A stretch of 64,000 nt of DNA from Microcystis wesenbergii NRERC-220 (GCF_032027425.1 NZ_JAVSJA010000001.1:1488001-1552000); one strand, 5' to 3'. Positions 53,614 to 63,778 are shown, numbered from the stretch's first letter. The notes: generated from the letters alone by a model not told the origin. Numbers and translations: made by a program.

Positions 53614-54615
53614 ATGGCCAATAAGCCAGAGCGCGTGGTTCTAATCGGTGTAGCTGGGGACTCCGGCTGTGGGAAGTCTACTTTTTTACGTCGTTTGACG
53701 GATTTATTCGGGGCCGAGTTTATGACAGTGATCTGTTTAGATGACTACCATTGCCTCGATCGCAAACAGAGAAAAGAGGTGGGTGTCACCGCACTCAATC
53801 CGAAAGCGAATAACTTTGACCTGATGTATGAGCAGATTAAAGCGCTCAAGGAAGGTCAAGCCATTAATAAACCTATTTATAATCATGAAACGGGGATGAT
53901 CGATCCTCCCGAAATCATCGAACCGAATAAGGTAATCGTGATCGAGGGACTGCACCCCTTATATGATGAACGAGTCCGGGCCCTATTAGATTTCAGCGTT
54001 TATCTCGATATTAGCGATGAAGTCAAAGTTAACTGGAAAATTCAACGGGATATGGCCGAGCGCGGTCACACCTATGATGATGTGATGGCGGCCATTAATT
54101 CTAGAAAACCGGATTTCAGTGCCTATATCGATCCCCAAAGACAGTACGCTGATGTGGTGATTCAAGTGCTGCCCACCCAATTACTTGAAGATCACGAAAG
54201 TAAGTTACTACGGGTTCGTTTAATCCAGAAAGAAGGGGTGGAAAACTTTGAACCCGCTTATCTGTTTGATGAAGGTTCCACCATCGATTGGCGGCCCTGT
54301 GGTCGTAAATTGACCTGCGCTTATCCCGGTATTAAACTCTACTATGGTCCGGATGGCTTCTTGGGGAATGAAGTGTCGATTCTGGAACTAGATGGTCAAT
54401 TCGATAACCTGGAAGAAATGATCTACATCGAAAGCCATTTGAGCAAAACCGGCACTAAATACTACGGTGAAATGACGGAATTACTGCTCAAACACAAAGA
54501 TTATCCCGGTTCTACCAATGGTACGGGTTTATTCCAAGTGTTAGTCGGTCTCAAAATGCGTGAAACCTACGAAAAACTAATGGCGGCCGAATCAAAAGTG
54601 GCAGCGCCAGTCTAG
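53614..54615 (+). CDS. prk: Phosphoribulokinase
   Basis: 333 residues. P-loop GVAGDSGCGKSTF with a cysteine, DDYHCLDRK with a second cysteine (the pair that forms the redox-regulatory disulphide in many PRKs), and VIVIEGLHPLYDERV. It phosphorylates ribulose 5-phosphate in the Calvin cycle and is bound by CP12/GAPDH in the dark. GAGGGAAACT precedes the ATG. A strong terminator follows. Confidence 0.97.
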   Translation: MANKPERVVLIGVAGDSGCGKSTFLRRLTDLFGAEFMTVICLDDYHCLDRKQRKEVGVTALNPKANNFDLMYEQIKALKEGQAINKPIYNHETGMIDPPEIIEPNKVIVIEGLHPLYDERVRALLDFSVYLDISDEVKVNWKIQRDMAERGHTYDDVMAAINSRKPDFSAYIDPQRQYADVVIQVLPTQLLEDHESKLLRVRLIQKEGVENFEPAYLFDEGSTIDWRPCGRKLTCAYPGIKLYYGPDGFLGNEVSILELDGQFDNLEEMIYIESHLSKTGTKYYGEMTELLLKHKDYPGSTNGTGLFQVLVGLKMRETYEKLMAAESKVAAPV

Positions 54616-54631
54616 TTTCTAGTTTTGACCG

Positions 54632-54669
54632 AACTGGCATCCTACCATGGTTAGGATGCCAGTTTTTTT
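54632..54669 (+). terminator. Rho-independent terminator of prk
   Basis: AACTGGCATCCTA, loop CCATGGT, TAGGATGCCAGTT and a T run. It abuts the end of the convergent regulator gene. Confidence 0.92.
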
Positions 54670-55459
54670 AACGTACTAATCCCGATCGCAGGGCCAGCAC
54701 TGCCGCTTGAGTGCGATCATCGACAGAGAGTTTATTTAAGATATTGCGGACATGGGTTTTCACCGTGCCGATGGTGATATAGAGTCGGCCGGCAATCTGA
54801 GCATTACTGTAACCCCCGACAATCAGAGCGAGAATTTCTAGCTCTCGTTCCGTTAGGGGCGCATTTTTCAGCAATTGGCGATGTTCTGGTTCAACGCCGT
54901 CAATTACCACTGTTTTGCTCCCGGCAGCCGCACCGACGGCAAAAATTTGGCGCACTTGTTGCAGAATAACACCGGCGATCACGGGATCGATCCAAGGATT
55001 GCCTTCGTGGGTGGAATAAATCGCCTCGACTAATTGATCGACGCTGGTATCCTTCATACAGTAGGAATAAGCCCCAGCAGTAAAAGCCGCTAAAATCAGT
55101 TCTTGGGTTTTGTACATGGTTAGCATAAGGATTTTCGTGGCCAAGCTGTCCTCGCCCCGATTTTGTTGGAAGCGTCGCACTAACTCGATCCCATGGATCA
55201 TGGGTAAATCTATATCGATGATCGCTACATGGGGTTTGGCCTCCTCTAGCAGTTTTAGTCCCTGTAATCCACTGATGGCTTCTCCCACCACTTGAATACC
55301 CTCTCGATGCTGGAGAGCCGCCACTAACCCCATGCGCGTTAAATCGTGATCCTCTATAACGATAACCCGCACTTTATCCATATTTTTTCGCGGTTTTGCT
55401 GAACTAGGCGATGATTCAATAATTTTGGCTTTTGGATTATTAGAGCCGTTCCTAAACAT
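54668..55459 (-). CDS. NarL/LuxR-type response regulator
   Basis: 263 residues from ATG 55459; GGAGGGA is placed well for this start, while ATG 55468 is too close to it. The receiver domain has IEDHDLTRMGL (acidic pocket), the phosphorylated Asp in AIIDIDLPM, a Thr in MLTMYKTQE and a Lys in CMKDTS. The LuxR HTH is LTERELEILALIVGGYSNAQ, then IAGRLYITIGTVKTHVRNIL. It is a DNA-binding regulator; no histidine kinase is adjacent. A run of 10-bp repeats lies upstream. Confidence 0.9.
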   Translation of the reverse strand: MFRNGSNNPKAKIIESSPSSAKPRKNMDKVRVIVIEDHDLTRMGLVAALQHREGIQVVGEAISGLQGLKLLEEAKPHVAIIDIDLPMIHGIELVRRFQQNRGEDSLATKILMLTMYKTQELILAAFTAGAYSYCMKDTSVDQLVEAIYSTHEGNPWIDPVIAGVILQQVRQIFAVGAAAGSKTVVIDGVEPEHRQLLKNAPLTERELEILALIVGGYSNAQIAGRLYITIGTVKTHVRNILNKLSVDDRTQAAVLALRSGLVR

Positions 55460-55580
55460 TGACTTCATTCCCTTCCTCCTTCCTTGAATTCCACTTTCTT
55501 ATCTTCATTCGGCAATCCCCTTTTTTCAGTTGATTTTATTTCTACTTATTCAAAGCGGCGATTACAAATATACTTAAACT

Positions 55581-55620
55581 CCCACTAAAATCTACTCACA
55601 TCTACCCAAATCTACCCATA
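55581..55620. repeat. 10-bp repeats upstream of the regulator gene
   Basis: TCTACTCACA, TCTACCCAAA, TCTACCCATA are adjacent 10-bp units, with a weaker one before. Spacing of one helical turn would put protein contacts on one face, as for an operator. Confidence 0.45.
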
Positions 55621-56163
55621 ATTTTCTCCTTTAATTCTTCTATTATAATATCATGCAAATTTAGATTAGGCAAGAATTAGGCTCTTCTGAGTCCTGTGTG
55701 AAAATGAGGTCTATACTGATAGTTTATTTAACAAAATAGTCCTTAAAGTCTTTCCCAGTAAAGATTTCAGAATTTGATCGGCAAAAAATATCACACAAAA
55801 TCGAGAAGATACAAAATTCTTTAACAAGAATACATCTTCGAGCTGCTTGGATTTTCATAGAATAGAACCAAGCTCTGGTTTAATTAATTTTTTAGCCTAT
55901 ATTAACAAAAAAAAATAATCTAAAATTAATAAATAATTTATGGTTTCTTGATTTAAGTAATCAATAATTAATTCAAACTATTCTATTGATAACTAGATAG
56001 TTTCTCAAAATTACTCTAGTCCTTTAGTTTATGGATAGAGGTAGTTTTTGTCTATTTTTCGCCCTTGGCCGTAACCTCCAATGGGATTGAGGCGGAATTT
56101 TTCCCCACTGTGCCAATGGATATAAACAAATAAAAATGGTGTCAGTAGGGAAAAAGCTCACCC
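55621..56163. other. AT-rich gap with one candidate small gene
   Basis: Mostly AT-rich with no gene. On the minus strand at 56029-56157 is an open frame encoding YIHWHSGEKFRLNPIGGYGQ, then GRKIDKNYLYP, which looks like a real protein. It lacks a normal start codon downstream of mtnA, so it may be a fragment or use an unusual start. Confidence 0.35.
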
Positions 56164-57231
56164 CTAGGAGTCCTGTAAAAAAATTAATTCAGCCGGTGTT
56201 ACCGCTCCTTTTTCCGTGATGATAGCGGTGATTAAAGCGGCGGGAGTAACATCGAAAGCGGGGTTATAAAAGTTAACATCTCTAGGGCAAAGGGTAGTTG
56301 TCCCCACCTGATAAATTTCGGCACGATCGCGCTGTTCGATCGGGATACCCGTACCATCCTTAAGGGAAAAATCCACCGTCGATAGGGGGGCAGCCACATA
56401 AAAAGGCAGATGATGAGCTTTTGCCAGCACCGCGAGGGAATAGGTGCCAATTTTGTTGGCTGTGTCCCCATTGGCCGCAATGCGATCGGCCCCAACAATC
56501 ACCGCATCGATCAGTTTTTGCTGCATACAGTGGGCTGCCATGCTATCGGTGATCACAGTGACGGGGATTCCCTCCCGCGCACATTCCCAGGCGGTTAATT
56601 TTGCCCCTTGCAGCCGTGGCCGGGTTTCGTCTGCATACACTTGTATTAGTCTTCCTGCCGTCCAAGCAGAACGAATTACCCCTAAAGCAGTACCATAACT
56701 GGCCGTGGCCAGGGAACCAGTGTTACAGTGGGTTAAAATTGTCAGTTTTTCCGGTTGCTCCGGCAGCGCCAATAAACCATGGCGACCGATCGCCCGACAG
56801 GTTTCCACGTCTTCTTTTTGGATATTTTGGGCAGTTTCAAGGAGATTTTTGGTAATTACTGCCACTTCTGGGCCACTTTCCTGGGCCACTTTTAACATTC
56901 GCTCGATCGCCCAGAATAAATTCACCGCCGTCGGCCGGGTTTGGGCTAATCGATCGGCTATTCTAGTTAAATCAGCCAGAAATTGCTCTTTCTGGTCGGT
57001 TTTAATTTCCTGCGCTCCTAAAACCATACCGTATGCAGCCGCCACCCCGATCGCCGGAGCGCCGCGCACAATCATCGTTTCGATCGCCCGGGCCATGGCT
57101 TCACTGCTGGTGATCTCAACTTCCCCATACTCCATGGGTAAACGGGTTTGATCGATCAGCCAAACTTTGTTATCTTGCCAACGCACGGGATAGATCGAGT
57201 TACTCTCGCAAGTGGTTGTGGTCATAAACAT
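56164..57231 (-). CDS. mtnA: Methylthioribose-1-phosphate isomerase
   Basis: 355 residues. Motifs are [40 protein letters not shown] with the catalytic Cys, and [20 protein letters not shown] with the catalytic Asp. It isomerises 5-methylthioribose-1-phosphate to the ribulose form in methionine salvage. ATG 57225 is a possible alternative start. The downstream region contains no other salvage gene. Confidence 0.94.
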   Translation of the reverse strand: MFMTTTTCESNSIYPVRWQDNKVWLIDQTRLPMEYGEVEITSSEAMARAIETMIVRGAPAIGVAAAYGMVLGAQEIKTDQKEQFLADLTRIADRLAQTRPTAVNLFWAIERMLKVAQESGPEVAVITKNLLETAQNIQKEDVETCRAIGRHGLLALPEQPEKLTILTHCNTGSLATASYGTALGVIRSAWTAGRLIQVYADETRPRLQGAKLTAWECAREGIPVTVITDSMAAHCMQQKLIDAVIVGADRIAANGDTANKIGTYSLAVLAKAHHLPFYVAAPLSTVDFSLKDGTGIPIEQRDRAEIYQVGTTTLCPRDVNFYNPAFDVTPAALITAIITEKGAVTPAELIFLQDS

Positions 57232-57445
57232 TTTTAGATTGAGAATTAGCTAAATTTATCACTATAGCAGCGGCCTTTCTCCACGGCTGATCAGCAGTAA
57301 AAACTATTTTGTGTTTTTTTGTAAAAAGTAATTTTAAATACAGAAACTTTTTTTAGAATGTATAGATAAGTGACTAGGAAAAATTTAAGAATACTTTCTC
57401 ACCTAGCCCGACCTTTTATACTAACCGATTAAGAGGATAATTACC

Positions 57446-57880
57446 GTGAAAACAGCGAAATATCCCGAAAAAATTGCCGCTCTCTGGACAACATTCCTCT
57501 TGGGAACCCTATTTCACACCCAACTGGGTTTAATGCCGCTCTTCCATGGTCAATCGATCGTCGAGAGTCATCAAACCAGCAATCTCGATCCGATTTTCTG
57601 GGGAATGTTGCTCTTTTTTTTGCTGCCAATGTTAGCGATTATCGGGGTCAATTTTAGCGAAAGTCGCTCCTTGAGAAAAACCCATTTCTGGCTGACAATT
57701 CTCTATTCTGTCTTGAATTTAGCCCATCTGATCGCCGATCTTCTGGTCAGACCGATCGCCTGGTATCAAATCGCTCTCATGGCAATTTTACTGATTATCG
57801 GACTGATTTTAAATCTAGTTTCCTATCAATGGCTGCGGTTAGCGATCGCCCATCCGCACCATCTCTCGGAAAGTCATTAG
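57446..57880 (+). CDS. Small membrane protein of unknown function
   Basis: 144 residues with four membrane helices (IAALWTTFLLGTLFHTQLGL; FWGMLLFFLLPMLAIIGV; FWLTILYSVLNLAHLIADLL; YQIALMAILLIIGLILNLVS). Histidines are placed near the helix ends (FHTQLG, NLAHLIAD). It looks like a small integral membrane protein, but I do not recognise its family. It is divergent from mtnA, 214 bp between starts. Confidence 0.7.
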   Translation: MKTAKYPEKIAALWTTFLLGTLFHTQLGLMPLFHGQSIVESHQTSNLDPIFWGMLLFFLLPMLAIIGVNFSESRSLRKTHFWLTILYSVLNLAHLIADLLVRPIAWYQIALMAILLIIGLILNLVSYQWLRLAIAHPHHLSESH

Positions 57881-58268
57881 TAGTGCCAAGATCAAAAGGT
57901 AGCCGGTTGACTAACTGATTCAGACAAGAGGAGGCCTTTTGAGCTTAAGTTGGTGCTTATTAAGGCAAAAGCAAGCTTAAACCGTAGCTAAAGCGATTTT
58001 TTTTGAAAATATAGCTTAAAAACTCCAATTAATCCCTATTATTCCCCAGATCAGCGCGTAAATTGCCCCTATTTCCTGGCCGCCGCTGCGACCACATCTC
58101 ACCAAATATGGAGCTTTTTAGCTATGATGGTTCAAAAGCAAGCCAATAAAGGGAACTTTCGTGGCTGGTTATTCATCAGAAAACTCCTGATCGGAGGAGT
58201 TAAGCAGACGATATAGTTCAGATTAACGGCAAATATTGGTTAATAGTAATAACGAGGTAATTATTTTG
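57881..58268. other. Gap before tic22 with one possible micro-gene
   Basis: No certain gene. An open frame of 30 codons from ATG 58124 (MMVQKQANKGNFRGWLFIRK, ending LIGGVKQTI at 58216) has GGAG upstream. It is too short to judge. Confidence 0.25.
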
Positions 58269-59069
58269 ATGAAATCTCTCATTCGTTGGACAGCAACTCT
58301 TGGTTTAGTAGGAACGACAATGTTGACTTCGCTGCTGGGAAGCTATTCTAAAGCACTCGCTTTACCGGAAGAACAAATCGTCAGAACCTTGCAGTCTGTA
58401 CCTGTCTTTGCTATTGCCGACGATCAAGGAGTTCCCCTAATTGCCGTGGGAGAAAAAGAACAAAAATTCACGGGAGTTTTTATCAGTCGGCAGGACGCAC
58501 AAAACTTTTTTGAACGACTGAAAAAAGAGAATCCCGAAGTGGCCAGCAAAGTTAAAGTTCAGCCCGTTTCTTTGGCACAAGTCTATAAAATGCAAACCAG
58601 TCAAACCGATCAAAATCGTTTAATTATCGATTTTGTTCCCAAAGAGTCGGAAGTAGAATCAGCGAAAAAACTGCTCAGTGAAAGAGGTCAACAATATCAA
58701 GGTGGTGTACCTTTGTTTGTGCCGAAAGCAGGAAAAGAGAGTAATTTTCTGGTGATCAATCGCAATAATCAGGATTTGATTCCTTTCTTCTTTGAAAAGG
58801 CCGCCGCTTTGCAAATGGTAGAACAATACAAAAAAGCTAATCCCGCAGAAGCAGCCACGGTGAAAATTGATGTTATTCCCTTAGAAAGTGTCATCGCTAC
58901 CCTACAACAAAGTAACGATGAAGCTTTAACTAAAATTCTCCTCTATCCTAGCCAAGAAACGATTGATTTTATCCGAGCAAATAGCAACCAAAATGCTCCC
59001 AACCAACCCCCGGCAAATCAGCCACGCCCTAATAATAATACCAATAATCGCCCCGCCCCCAATCGTTAA
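58269..59069 (+). CDS. Tic22-family periplasmic protein
   Basis: 266 residues from ATG 58269, with GAGG upstream. A signal peptide (LGLVGTTMLTSLLGSYSKAL A) is followed by two Tic22-like repeats (LQSVPVFAIADDQGVPLIAV and VFISRQDAQNFFERLKKENP in the first). The tail is Asn/Pro-rich. The cyanobacterial Tic22 protein is a periplasmic chaperone for outer-membrane proteins. It is the likely first gene of a pair with prmC, six bases apart. Confidence 0.85.
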   Translation: MKSLIRWTATLGLVGTTMLTSLLGSYSKALALPEEQIVRTLQSVPVFAIADDQGVPLIAVGEKEQKFTGVFISRQDAQNFFERLKKENPEVASKVKVQPVSLAQVYKMQTSQTDQNRLIIDFVPKESEVESAKKLLSERGQQYQGGVPLFVPKAGKESNFLVINRNNQDLIPFFFEKAAALQMVEQYKKANPAEAATVKIDVIPLESVIATLQQSNDEALTKILLYPSQETIDFIRANSNQNAPNQPPANQPRPNNNTNNRPAPNR

Positions 59070-59074
59070 GCCTT

Positions 59075-59959
59075 GTGTCTGCTAGTATTTCCGGTCAAGA
59101 ATTAAGTCAATGGCGCCAACAGGCGATCACCGATTTAGAGCAAGCGCAACTATCTCCGAAAGAAGTGGATATCTTTCTGCAAGCAGTGACAGATTTAGAT
59201 ACTCTTTCCCTGCGCTTACAATCCTTTCGGGAACGAGAAAAAATCCCTTTGAGTTATTCTTGGTCGGAAATTACTAAACGCTGGCAAAAACGCCTGCAAG
59301 CAAGGGTTCCCTTGCAGTATTTGCTCGAATCGGTGGTCTGGCGTAATTTTACCCTGAAAGTCTCCCCGGGGGTCTTAATTCCTCGTCCCGAAACCGAGTT
59401 ATTAATCGATATCGTTGGAGAAACCGTCAGAGGAGAAGAAGGGGGAATCTGGGTAGATCTGGGAACCGGTAGCGGTGCGATCGCTATTGGTTTAGCCAGT
59501 ATCTTGACAAAAGCAGAGATATATGCCATTGATTACAGTCAAACGGCTTTAGCGATCGCCAAAGAAAATATCATCAATACGGGTTTTGCCGACAGAATTA
59601 TCTTAAAACAGGGTTCTTGGTGGACCCCCCTAGAGAAGTGGAAAGGACAGATTAGCGGTATGCTGTCCAATCCTCCCTATATTCCCAGTGCAGAAATCCT
59701 CGACTTACAAATTGAAGTGCGGGAACATGAACCCCGTTTGGCCCTCGATGGAGGTGAAGACGGATTGACCGCGCTACGCTATCTAGTGGCCACTGCTCCC
59801 GATTATCTGCGATCGGGAGGCCTTTGGCTAGTGGAAATGAGAGCCGGTCAAGGGGAAAAAGTAGCGCAAATGCTGGAAAATCAGGGCAATTATCGACAAA
59901 TTCAGATTATTAACGACCTAGCAGGTTTCGATCGCTTTGTTTTGGCCGAGCGAATTTAG
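59075..59959 (+). CDS. prmC: Release factor glutamine methyltransferase
   Basis: 294 residues from GTG 59075. The N-terminal helical domain is followed by the methyltransferase core: WVDLGTGSGAIAIGLASIL, YAIDYSQTAL, and the catalytic NPPY motif in LSNPPYIPSAEI. It methylates the GGQ glutamine of class I release factors. It overlaps the convergent gene by four bases at its stop. Confidence 0.92.
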   Translation: MSASISGQELSQWRQQAITDLEQAQLSPKEVDIFLQAVTDLDTLSLRLQSFREREKIPLSYSWSEITKRWQKRLQARVPLQYLLESVVWRNFTLKVSPGVLIPRPETELLIDIVGETVRGEEGGIWVDLGTGSGAIAIGLASILTKAEIYAIDYSQTALAIAKENIINTGFADRIILKQGSWWTPLEKWKGQISGMLSNPPYIPSAEILDLQIEVREHEPRLALDGGEDGLTALRYLVATAPDYLRSGGLWLVEMRAGQGEKVAQMLENQGNYRQIQIINDLAGFDRFVLAERI

Positions 59960-60492
59960 CGCAATGTACCCGCTTCGCAGTCCCGCAGCCAGAGACGCAC
60001 CGCTTGGCCGATGGTGCCTTGACTGGTTTCTAGGGGAGGTAAGGGGACTTGAGCGGGTTCAAGGGAAGCTAATTGACTGTAAACCGTCACTAATCGCCAT
60101 CCTTCCCCAGTTTTAGTTAAAAATAACCAGTGATAATTCTGGAGGCTGACAGAGCGATTTTTGCTATACTGACGCTCTAAAGTCGTAAAAAAAACCTGTT
60201 GAGTGTCATCGGCAATTTGACCGGAATATTGACTAGCAGTTAAAGGTAGGGGTGCAAATTCGGGACGACCGGCAATAATCACAAAAACCGGTGTAGATAA
60301 TTTTTGGTCGATTTGGGAACGGGTAATAACTCGATTAGCATAACCGGGTAAATCTGACAAGAGGCGATCGACTAAAAGATTTAAATCCTCCGGACAGCTA
60401 GAAAGAGGACGACTAACTGCTGGCAAGTTAATCCCGAAAATAACCAGTAATACAGCTAAATGTCGGTTAATTCTTGACAAATTTTTGTCCAT
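59956..60492 (-). CDS. Exported protein of unknown function
   Basis: 178 residues with a signal peptide ([16 protein letters not shown]). The mature part has two cysteines near its ends ([18 protein letters not shown]) that could pair. The middle ([20 protein letters not shown]) looks like a small alpha/beta domain. It overlaps the pyrF stop by 37 bases, so it is translated from the same message. Family not recognised. Confidence 0.75.
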   Translation of the reverse strand: MDKNLSRINRHLAVLLVIFGINLPAVSRPLSSCPEDLNLLVDRLLSDLPGYANRVITRSQIDQKLSTPVFVIIAGRPEFAPLPLTASQYSGQIADDTQQVFFTTLERQYSKNRSVSLQNYHWLFLTKTGEGWRLVTVYSQLASLEPAQVPLPPLETSQGTIGQAVRLWLRDCEAGTLR

Positions 60493-61157
60493 GCTACCTT
60501 TGGCTCCTCGGCACCGGTGATCGGTCGTCCAATTACTAGATAATCAGCCCCAGCTTTAATCGCTTGGGCCGGAGTCATCACCCGACTTTGATCCCCTTTG
60601 CTTGACCAAGAGGGACGAACTCCGGGGCAAACTAAGAGAAAATCCTCTCCACAGACGCGACGCAATTGCGCCACTTCCTGGGGAGAACAAACCGCCCCAT
60701 CAATTCCTGATTCCTTGCCCAATAATGCCAGATTTAAGGCATATTCCGATAGTTCTAGGGGAATTTTGAGGTCGAGGGCTAATTCGCGGGCGTTAAGGCT
60801 GGTTAAAACGGTGATAGCGAGAAGTTTTGGCGGCGATAGCAGGTCAGATATTGCCTCCTTAGCTGCCGTCAGTGCTTGCCGTCCGGCCGTAGCGTGCAGG
60901 GTGAGTAAATCCACTTGATAGCGACTAGCGGAACGACAGGCCCCGGCGACCGTATTGGGAATATCATGAAATTTTAGGTCGAGAAAGCTCTTTTTTTGTC
61001 TTTCTTGCAGAATCCCTAGAATTTCTGCACCGCTACTGACAAATAATTCTAGTCCCACTTTCCAAAAATTGACTTCCGGCAACAGATCGAGCAGTGCGAT
61101 CGCTGATTCTAAATCCGGCACATCGAGAGGAACAATAATTCGGTCTGAGTTGGTCAT
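60456..61157 (-). CDS. pyrF: Orotidine 5'-phosphate decarboxylase
   Basis: 233 residues. Active-site motifs are [39 protein letters not shown] (Asp-x-Lys-x-x-Asp) and [14 protein letters not shown]. It makes UMP from OMP in pyrimidine synthesis. It is upstream of and overlaps the exported-protein gene. Confidence 0.95.
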   Translation of the reverse strand: MTNSDRIIVPLDVPDLESAIALLDLLPEVNFWKVGLELFVSSGAEILGILQERQKKSFLDLKFHDIPNTVAGACRSASRYQVDLLTLHATAGRQALTAAKEAISDLLSPPKLLAITVLTSLNARELALDLKIPLELSEYALNLALLGKESGIDGAVCSPQEVAQLRRVCGEDFLLVCPGVRPSWSSKGDQSRVMTPAQAIKAGADYLVIGRPITGAEEPKVAWTKICQELTDI

Positions 61158-61168
61158 ATTTGGGTGAT

Positions 61169-61255
61169 ACAGTGGGGGTGTGGGGTGTGGGGTGTGGGGT
61201 GTGGGGTGTGGGGAGAGGGAAGCGGGGAGAGGGAAGTGGGGAAGTGGGGAAGTGG
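61169..61255. repeat. TGTGGGG heptamer and GAAGTGGG repeats
   Basis: About five TGTGGGG units, then AGGGAAGCGGGG / AGTGGGGA units, in the pyrF leader. Confidence 0.75.
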
Positions 61256-61285
61256 GGACGGAGTTTCAAGGCAGTACAGCTTAAA

Positions 61286-61750
61286 TCAGAGAAAAATCCA
61301 ATCGGCAAAAGTGGCAGCCTGTCCGCAATAAATGCCATCACGATCGATGATATTCCAAACGATCGCTTTTTCAATACGAAATAGTTGACCGTTTTTCGTG
61401 ATCCTTACCCCGTGATAATCGTTGATATAGCCCTGTTTTTTGACTAAATCCAGCATTTTTTGGCGTTCTTGGGCGGGTTCCTCTCCCTCTACCGTTGCTC
61501 GCGAAGGAGTTGCTAATAATTCTTGCCAAGTTAAACCCCAGAGATCGAGGGCGCAGCGATTACCATAATTGAAGATCGGATTAGTTTGTGTACCGTGGGA
61601 AACTAGCACAAAAGGGGCATAAAAGAGCATTTTACTCTGTTCTTTGCCAGTACCGATCCGGGGTAAAAGCGATCGCCCGATTAACCGTTCATAATTATCC
61701 AGCAGCAATTCCGTCCAAGCTATAATAGCTAAATCTTGCCAAATTTCCAT
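61286..61750 (-). CDS. MEKHLA-domain protein
   Basis: 154 residues. The pattern LLLDNYERLIGRSLLPR, APFVLVSHGTQTNPIFNYGN and ALDLWGLTWQELLATPSR is the MEKHLA domain, a PAS-like sensor fold. The C-terminal half (GVRITKNGQLFRIEKAIVWN) completes it. Free-standing MEKHLA proteins occur in cyanobacteria; the ligand is unknown. It is downstream of the M20 peptidase gene on the same strand, 22 bp apart. Confidence 0.82.
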   Translation of the reverse strand: MEIWQDLAIIAWTELLLDNYERLIGRSLLPRIGTGKEQSKMLFYAPFVLVSHGTQTNPIFNYGNRCALDLWGLTWQELLATPSRATVEGEEPAQERQKMLDLVKKQGYINDYHGVRITKNGQLFRIEKAIVWNIIDRDGIYCGQAATFADWIFL

Positions 61751-61772
61751 AAAATTATCTTGAAAAACCGGT

Positions 61773-62954
61773 TTAATCTTCCCTTTGCCAATATTTATAG
61801 GCCGCGTAGGCTAAAGTAATCACTCCCGTCAGAATTGCCGACTCATCGACTAAAAATTCCGGATGGTGAAGGGGGGGATTGAGGAGGTTAGTAGAACCCA
61901 CTCCCAGACGGAACATTGTCCCCGGGGCCTGTTGCAAATAAAGGGAAAAATCCTCGGCCCCCATGGAGGGTTCCGAGAGAATTAAAACCCGATCCCGTCC
62001 CCAAGCTTCTAAACCAGCTTCTTCGACTAACCGGGTTAAAAATTGGTCATTTTGTACCGATGGCACACCCCGACGATATTTTACTTGACATTTTGCGTTA
62101 TATGTGCTACAGACATTCGTGACCAAACTCTCGATCCATTCCGGGAGATGGGCGTGGGTTTCTGGGTGCAGCGATCGCACTGTTCCTGCCATGCGTACCT
62201 GATCGGCGATGACGTTGGGGGCGCGACCACCGCTAATCTGGCCGATGGTGAGGACAATGGGACGCAAAGGGTTTTGAGTCCGACTAATTGCCTGTTGCAA
62301 AGTGGTGATTACTTGCGAGGCGATCCAGATAGCATCGATCGCCTCGTGGGGCCGGGCCCCGTGGCCGGATTCCCCTTGAATAAAAATCTCCAGATCGTCG
62401 GCAGCCGCAGTTAAGGCCCCGTAACGAACCCCGATCGATCGGGCCGGAATCGAGGGGAAAACGTGCAGCCCGAAAACGGCGCTGACATCCCGCATCACCC
62501 CCTCCCGGATCATCCAATTGGCCCCCTGGGCGATTTCCTCTGCTGGTTGAAAGAGAAAGCGTATTTTTCCCCCCAAAGGTTCCGAGAGACGGGAAAGCAC
62601 CATCGCCACCCCTAAACCGACGGTAGCATGAACATCGTGACCGCAGGCGTGCATAATCCCCGGTTTGCGGGAAGCAAAGTCTAAATCGGTTCTTTCTTGG
62701 ATCGGTAGGGCATCCATATCGGCGCGGATAGCTAAAATTCTCCGATCACTGCCTTTTCCCGCCAATTCTCCCTTAACTCCCGTTTTTCCCACCGCTTCCT
62801 GCACCGATAGACCACAGGAAGACAAAACTCCGGCAATATAGGCGGCAGTTTGATATTCTTGCCCGCTTAACTCTGGATTCGCGTGAATGTGGCGGCGAAT
62901 CTCCACTAATCGGGGTGCGAGACTCTCGGCTATGTTTTTAATCTCGGAGAGCAT
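61773..62954 (-). CDS. M20-family amidohydrolase
   Basis: 393 residues. Metal-site motifs are MHACGHDVHATVGLG, FQPAEEIAQGANWMI, GLHVFPSIPARSIG and GHGARPHEAIDAIW, with the last ligand in PLHHPEFLVDE. This is the M20D group (IAA-amino-acid hydrolase/N-acyl-amino-acid amidohydrolase). It probably cleaves acyl- or amino-acid conjugates. No anomaly is seen. Confidence 0.9.
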   Translation of the reverse strand: MLSEIKNIAESLAPRLVEIRRHIHANPELSGQEYQTAAYIAGVLSSCGLSVQEAVGKTGVKGELAGKGSDRRILAIRADMDALPIQERTDLDFASRKPGIMHACGHDVHATVGLGVAMVLSRLSEPLGGKIRFLFQPAEEIAQGANWMIREGVMRDVSAVFGLHVFPSIPARSIGVRYGALTAAADDLEIFIQGESGHGARPHEAIDAIWIASQVITTLQQAISRTQNPLRPIVLTIGQISGGRAPNVIADQVRMAGTVRSLHPETHAHLPEWIESLVTNVCSTYNAKCQVKYRRGVPSVQNDQFLTRLVEEAGLEAWGRDRVLILSEPSMGAEDFSLYLQQAPGTMFRLGVGSTNLLNPPLHHPEFLVDESAILTGVITLAYAAYKYWQRED

Positions 62955-63181
62955 GAAACCAGTTTTACAGTATCTTTAGGGTTAATCATAGAGCATTTTT
63001 TACCTGAAAATTGGGCTTGGCTGATTTTCAGTCTGAATTGTCTTCTCGGCATTCTTTCAATGTAGGACTAAGCTAATTTGTCAATAGGATGCAGGAGTTA
63101 CTATTCATCTCTTGATTCGGTAACACCTCTCGAGAGAATATTCCAGCTATGATAGGAAACATTGTCTAGTTAGGAAAAAAC

Positions 63182-63577
63182 ATGGTTCAGTCTTCCGAAA
63201 AAATTGAAGTTAAGTACGGGGAAAGAGAAATTGCCGAAGGAACATTAATTACTTTCCCCAATCCACGTCCTGGCAGAAATTACGATATTCAGATCACTCT
63301 GCCGGAATATACCTGTAAATGTCCCTTTTCCGGTTATCCCGATTTTGCCACTATTTATCTTAGCTACGTTCCCGATCAAAAGGTGATGGAATTAAAGGCG
63401 ATTAAACTTTATATTAATAGTTATCGCGATCGTTATATTTCCCACGAAGAAGCAATTAACCAAATTTTAGATGATTTGGTGGCCGCTTGCGAACCCTTGC
63501 AGATGAAAGTTAAGGGGGATTTTCATCCGAGGGGTAACGTTCATACCGTGGTGGAGGTGATGTATAAAAAAGAATAG
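63182..63577 (+). CDS. queF: preQ0 reductase (QueF)
   Basis: 131 residues, the short type I form. The catalytic cysteine is in CKCPFSGYPDFATIYLSYVP, and the Glu-Leu-Lys-x3-Lys region is ELKAIKLYINSYRD. It reduces 7-cyano-7-deazaguanine to the aminomethyl form during queuosine synthesis. A preQ1 riboswitch is not evident in the 120 bp upstream. Confidence 0.94.
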   Translation: MVQSSEKIEVKYGEREIAEGTLITFPNPRPGRNYDIQITLPEYTCKCPFSGYPDFATIYLSYVPDQKVMELKAIKLYINSYRDRYISHEEAINQILDDLVAACEPLQMKVKGDFHPRGNVHTVVEVMYKKE

Positions 63578-63586
63578 CATAATTGT

Positions 63587-63778
63587 CTAGTTTGGGGATG
63601 GGGTTGCTCCCATCCCTTGCTGTTCTAGTTTTTGTTGTTCAAGTTTTTTGCTGTCCTTGTTTTCAATACTTATTTTAAAATTGTCCTCTATACTTAGAGC
63701 TTGAATCTTATCGTTAAGAGTTGGTTGATTGCCTTTGACTGCTGCTAGGTAAACTGCCCGCGCATTTAAATTGCTTAT
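63587..63778 (-). pseudogene. Fragment of an ISAs1-like transposase
   Basis: On the minus strand the frame reads ARAVYLAAVKGNQPTLNDKI then QALSIEDNFKISIENKDS. YxxAVKGNQPTLxxxI is a conserved stretch of ISAs1-family transposases. Only about 55 codons are left and the ends carry low-complexity repeats, so this is a relic. Confidence 0.6.

Noticed and set aside
63060-63181. preQ1 riboswitch before queF
   Set aside because: No convincing stem with the A-rich tail or conserved loop is seen; TCTCGAGAGA alone is not enough.
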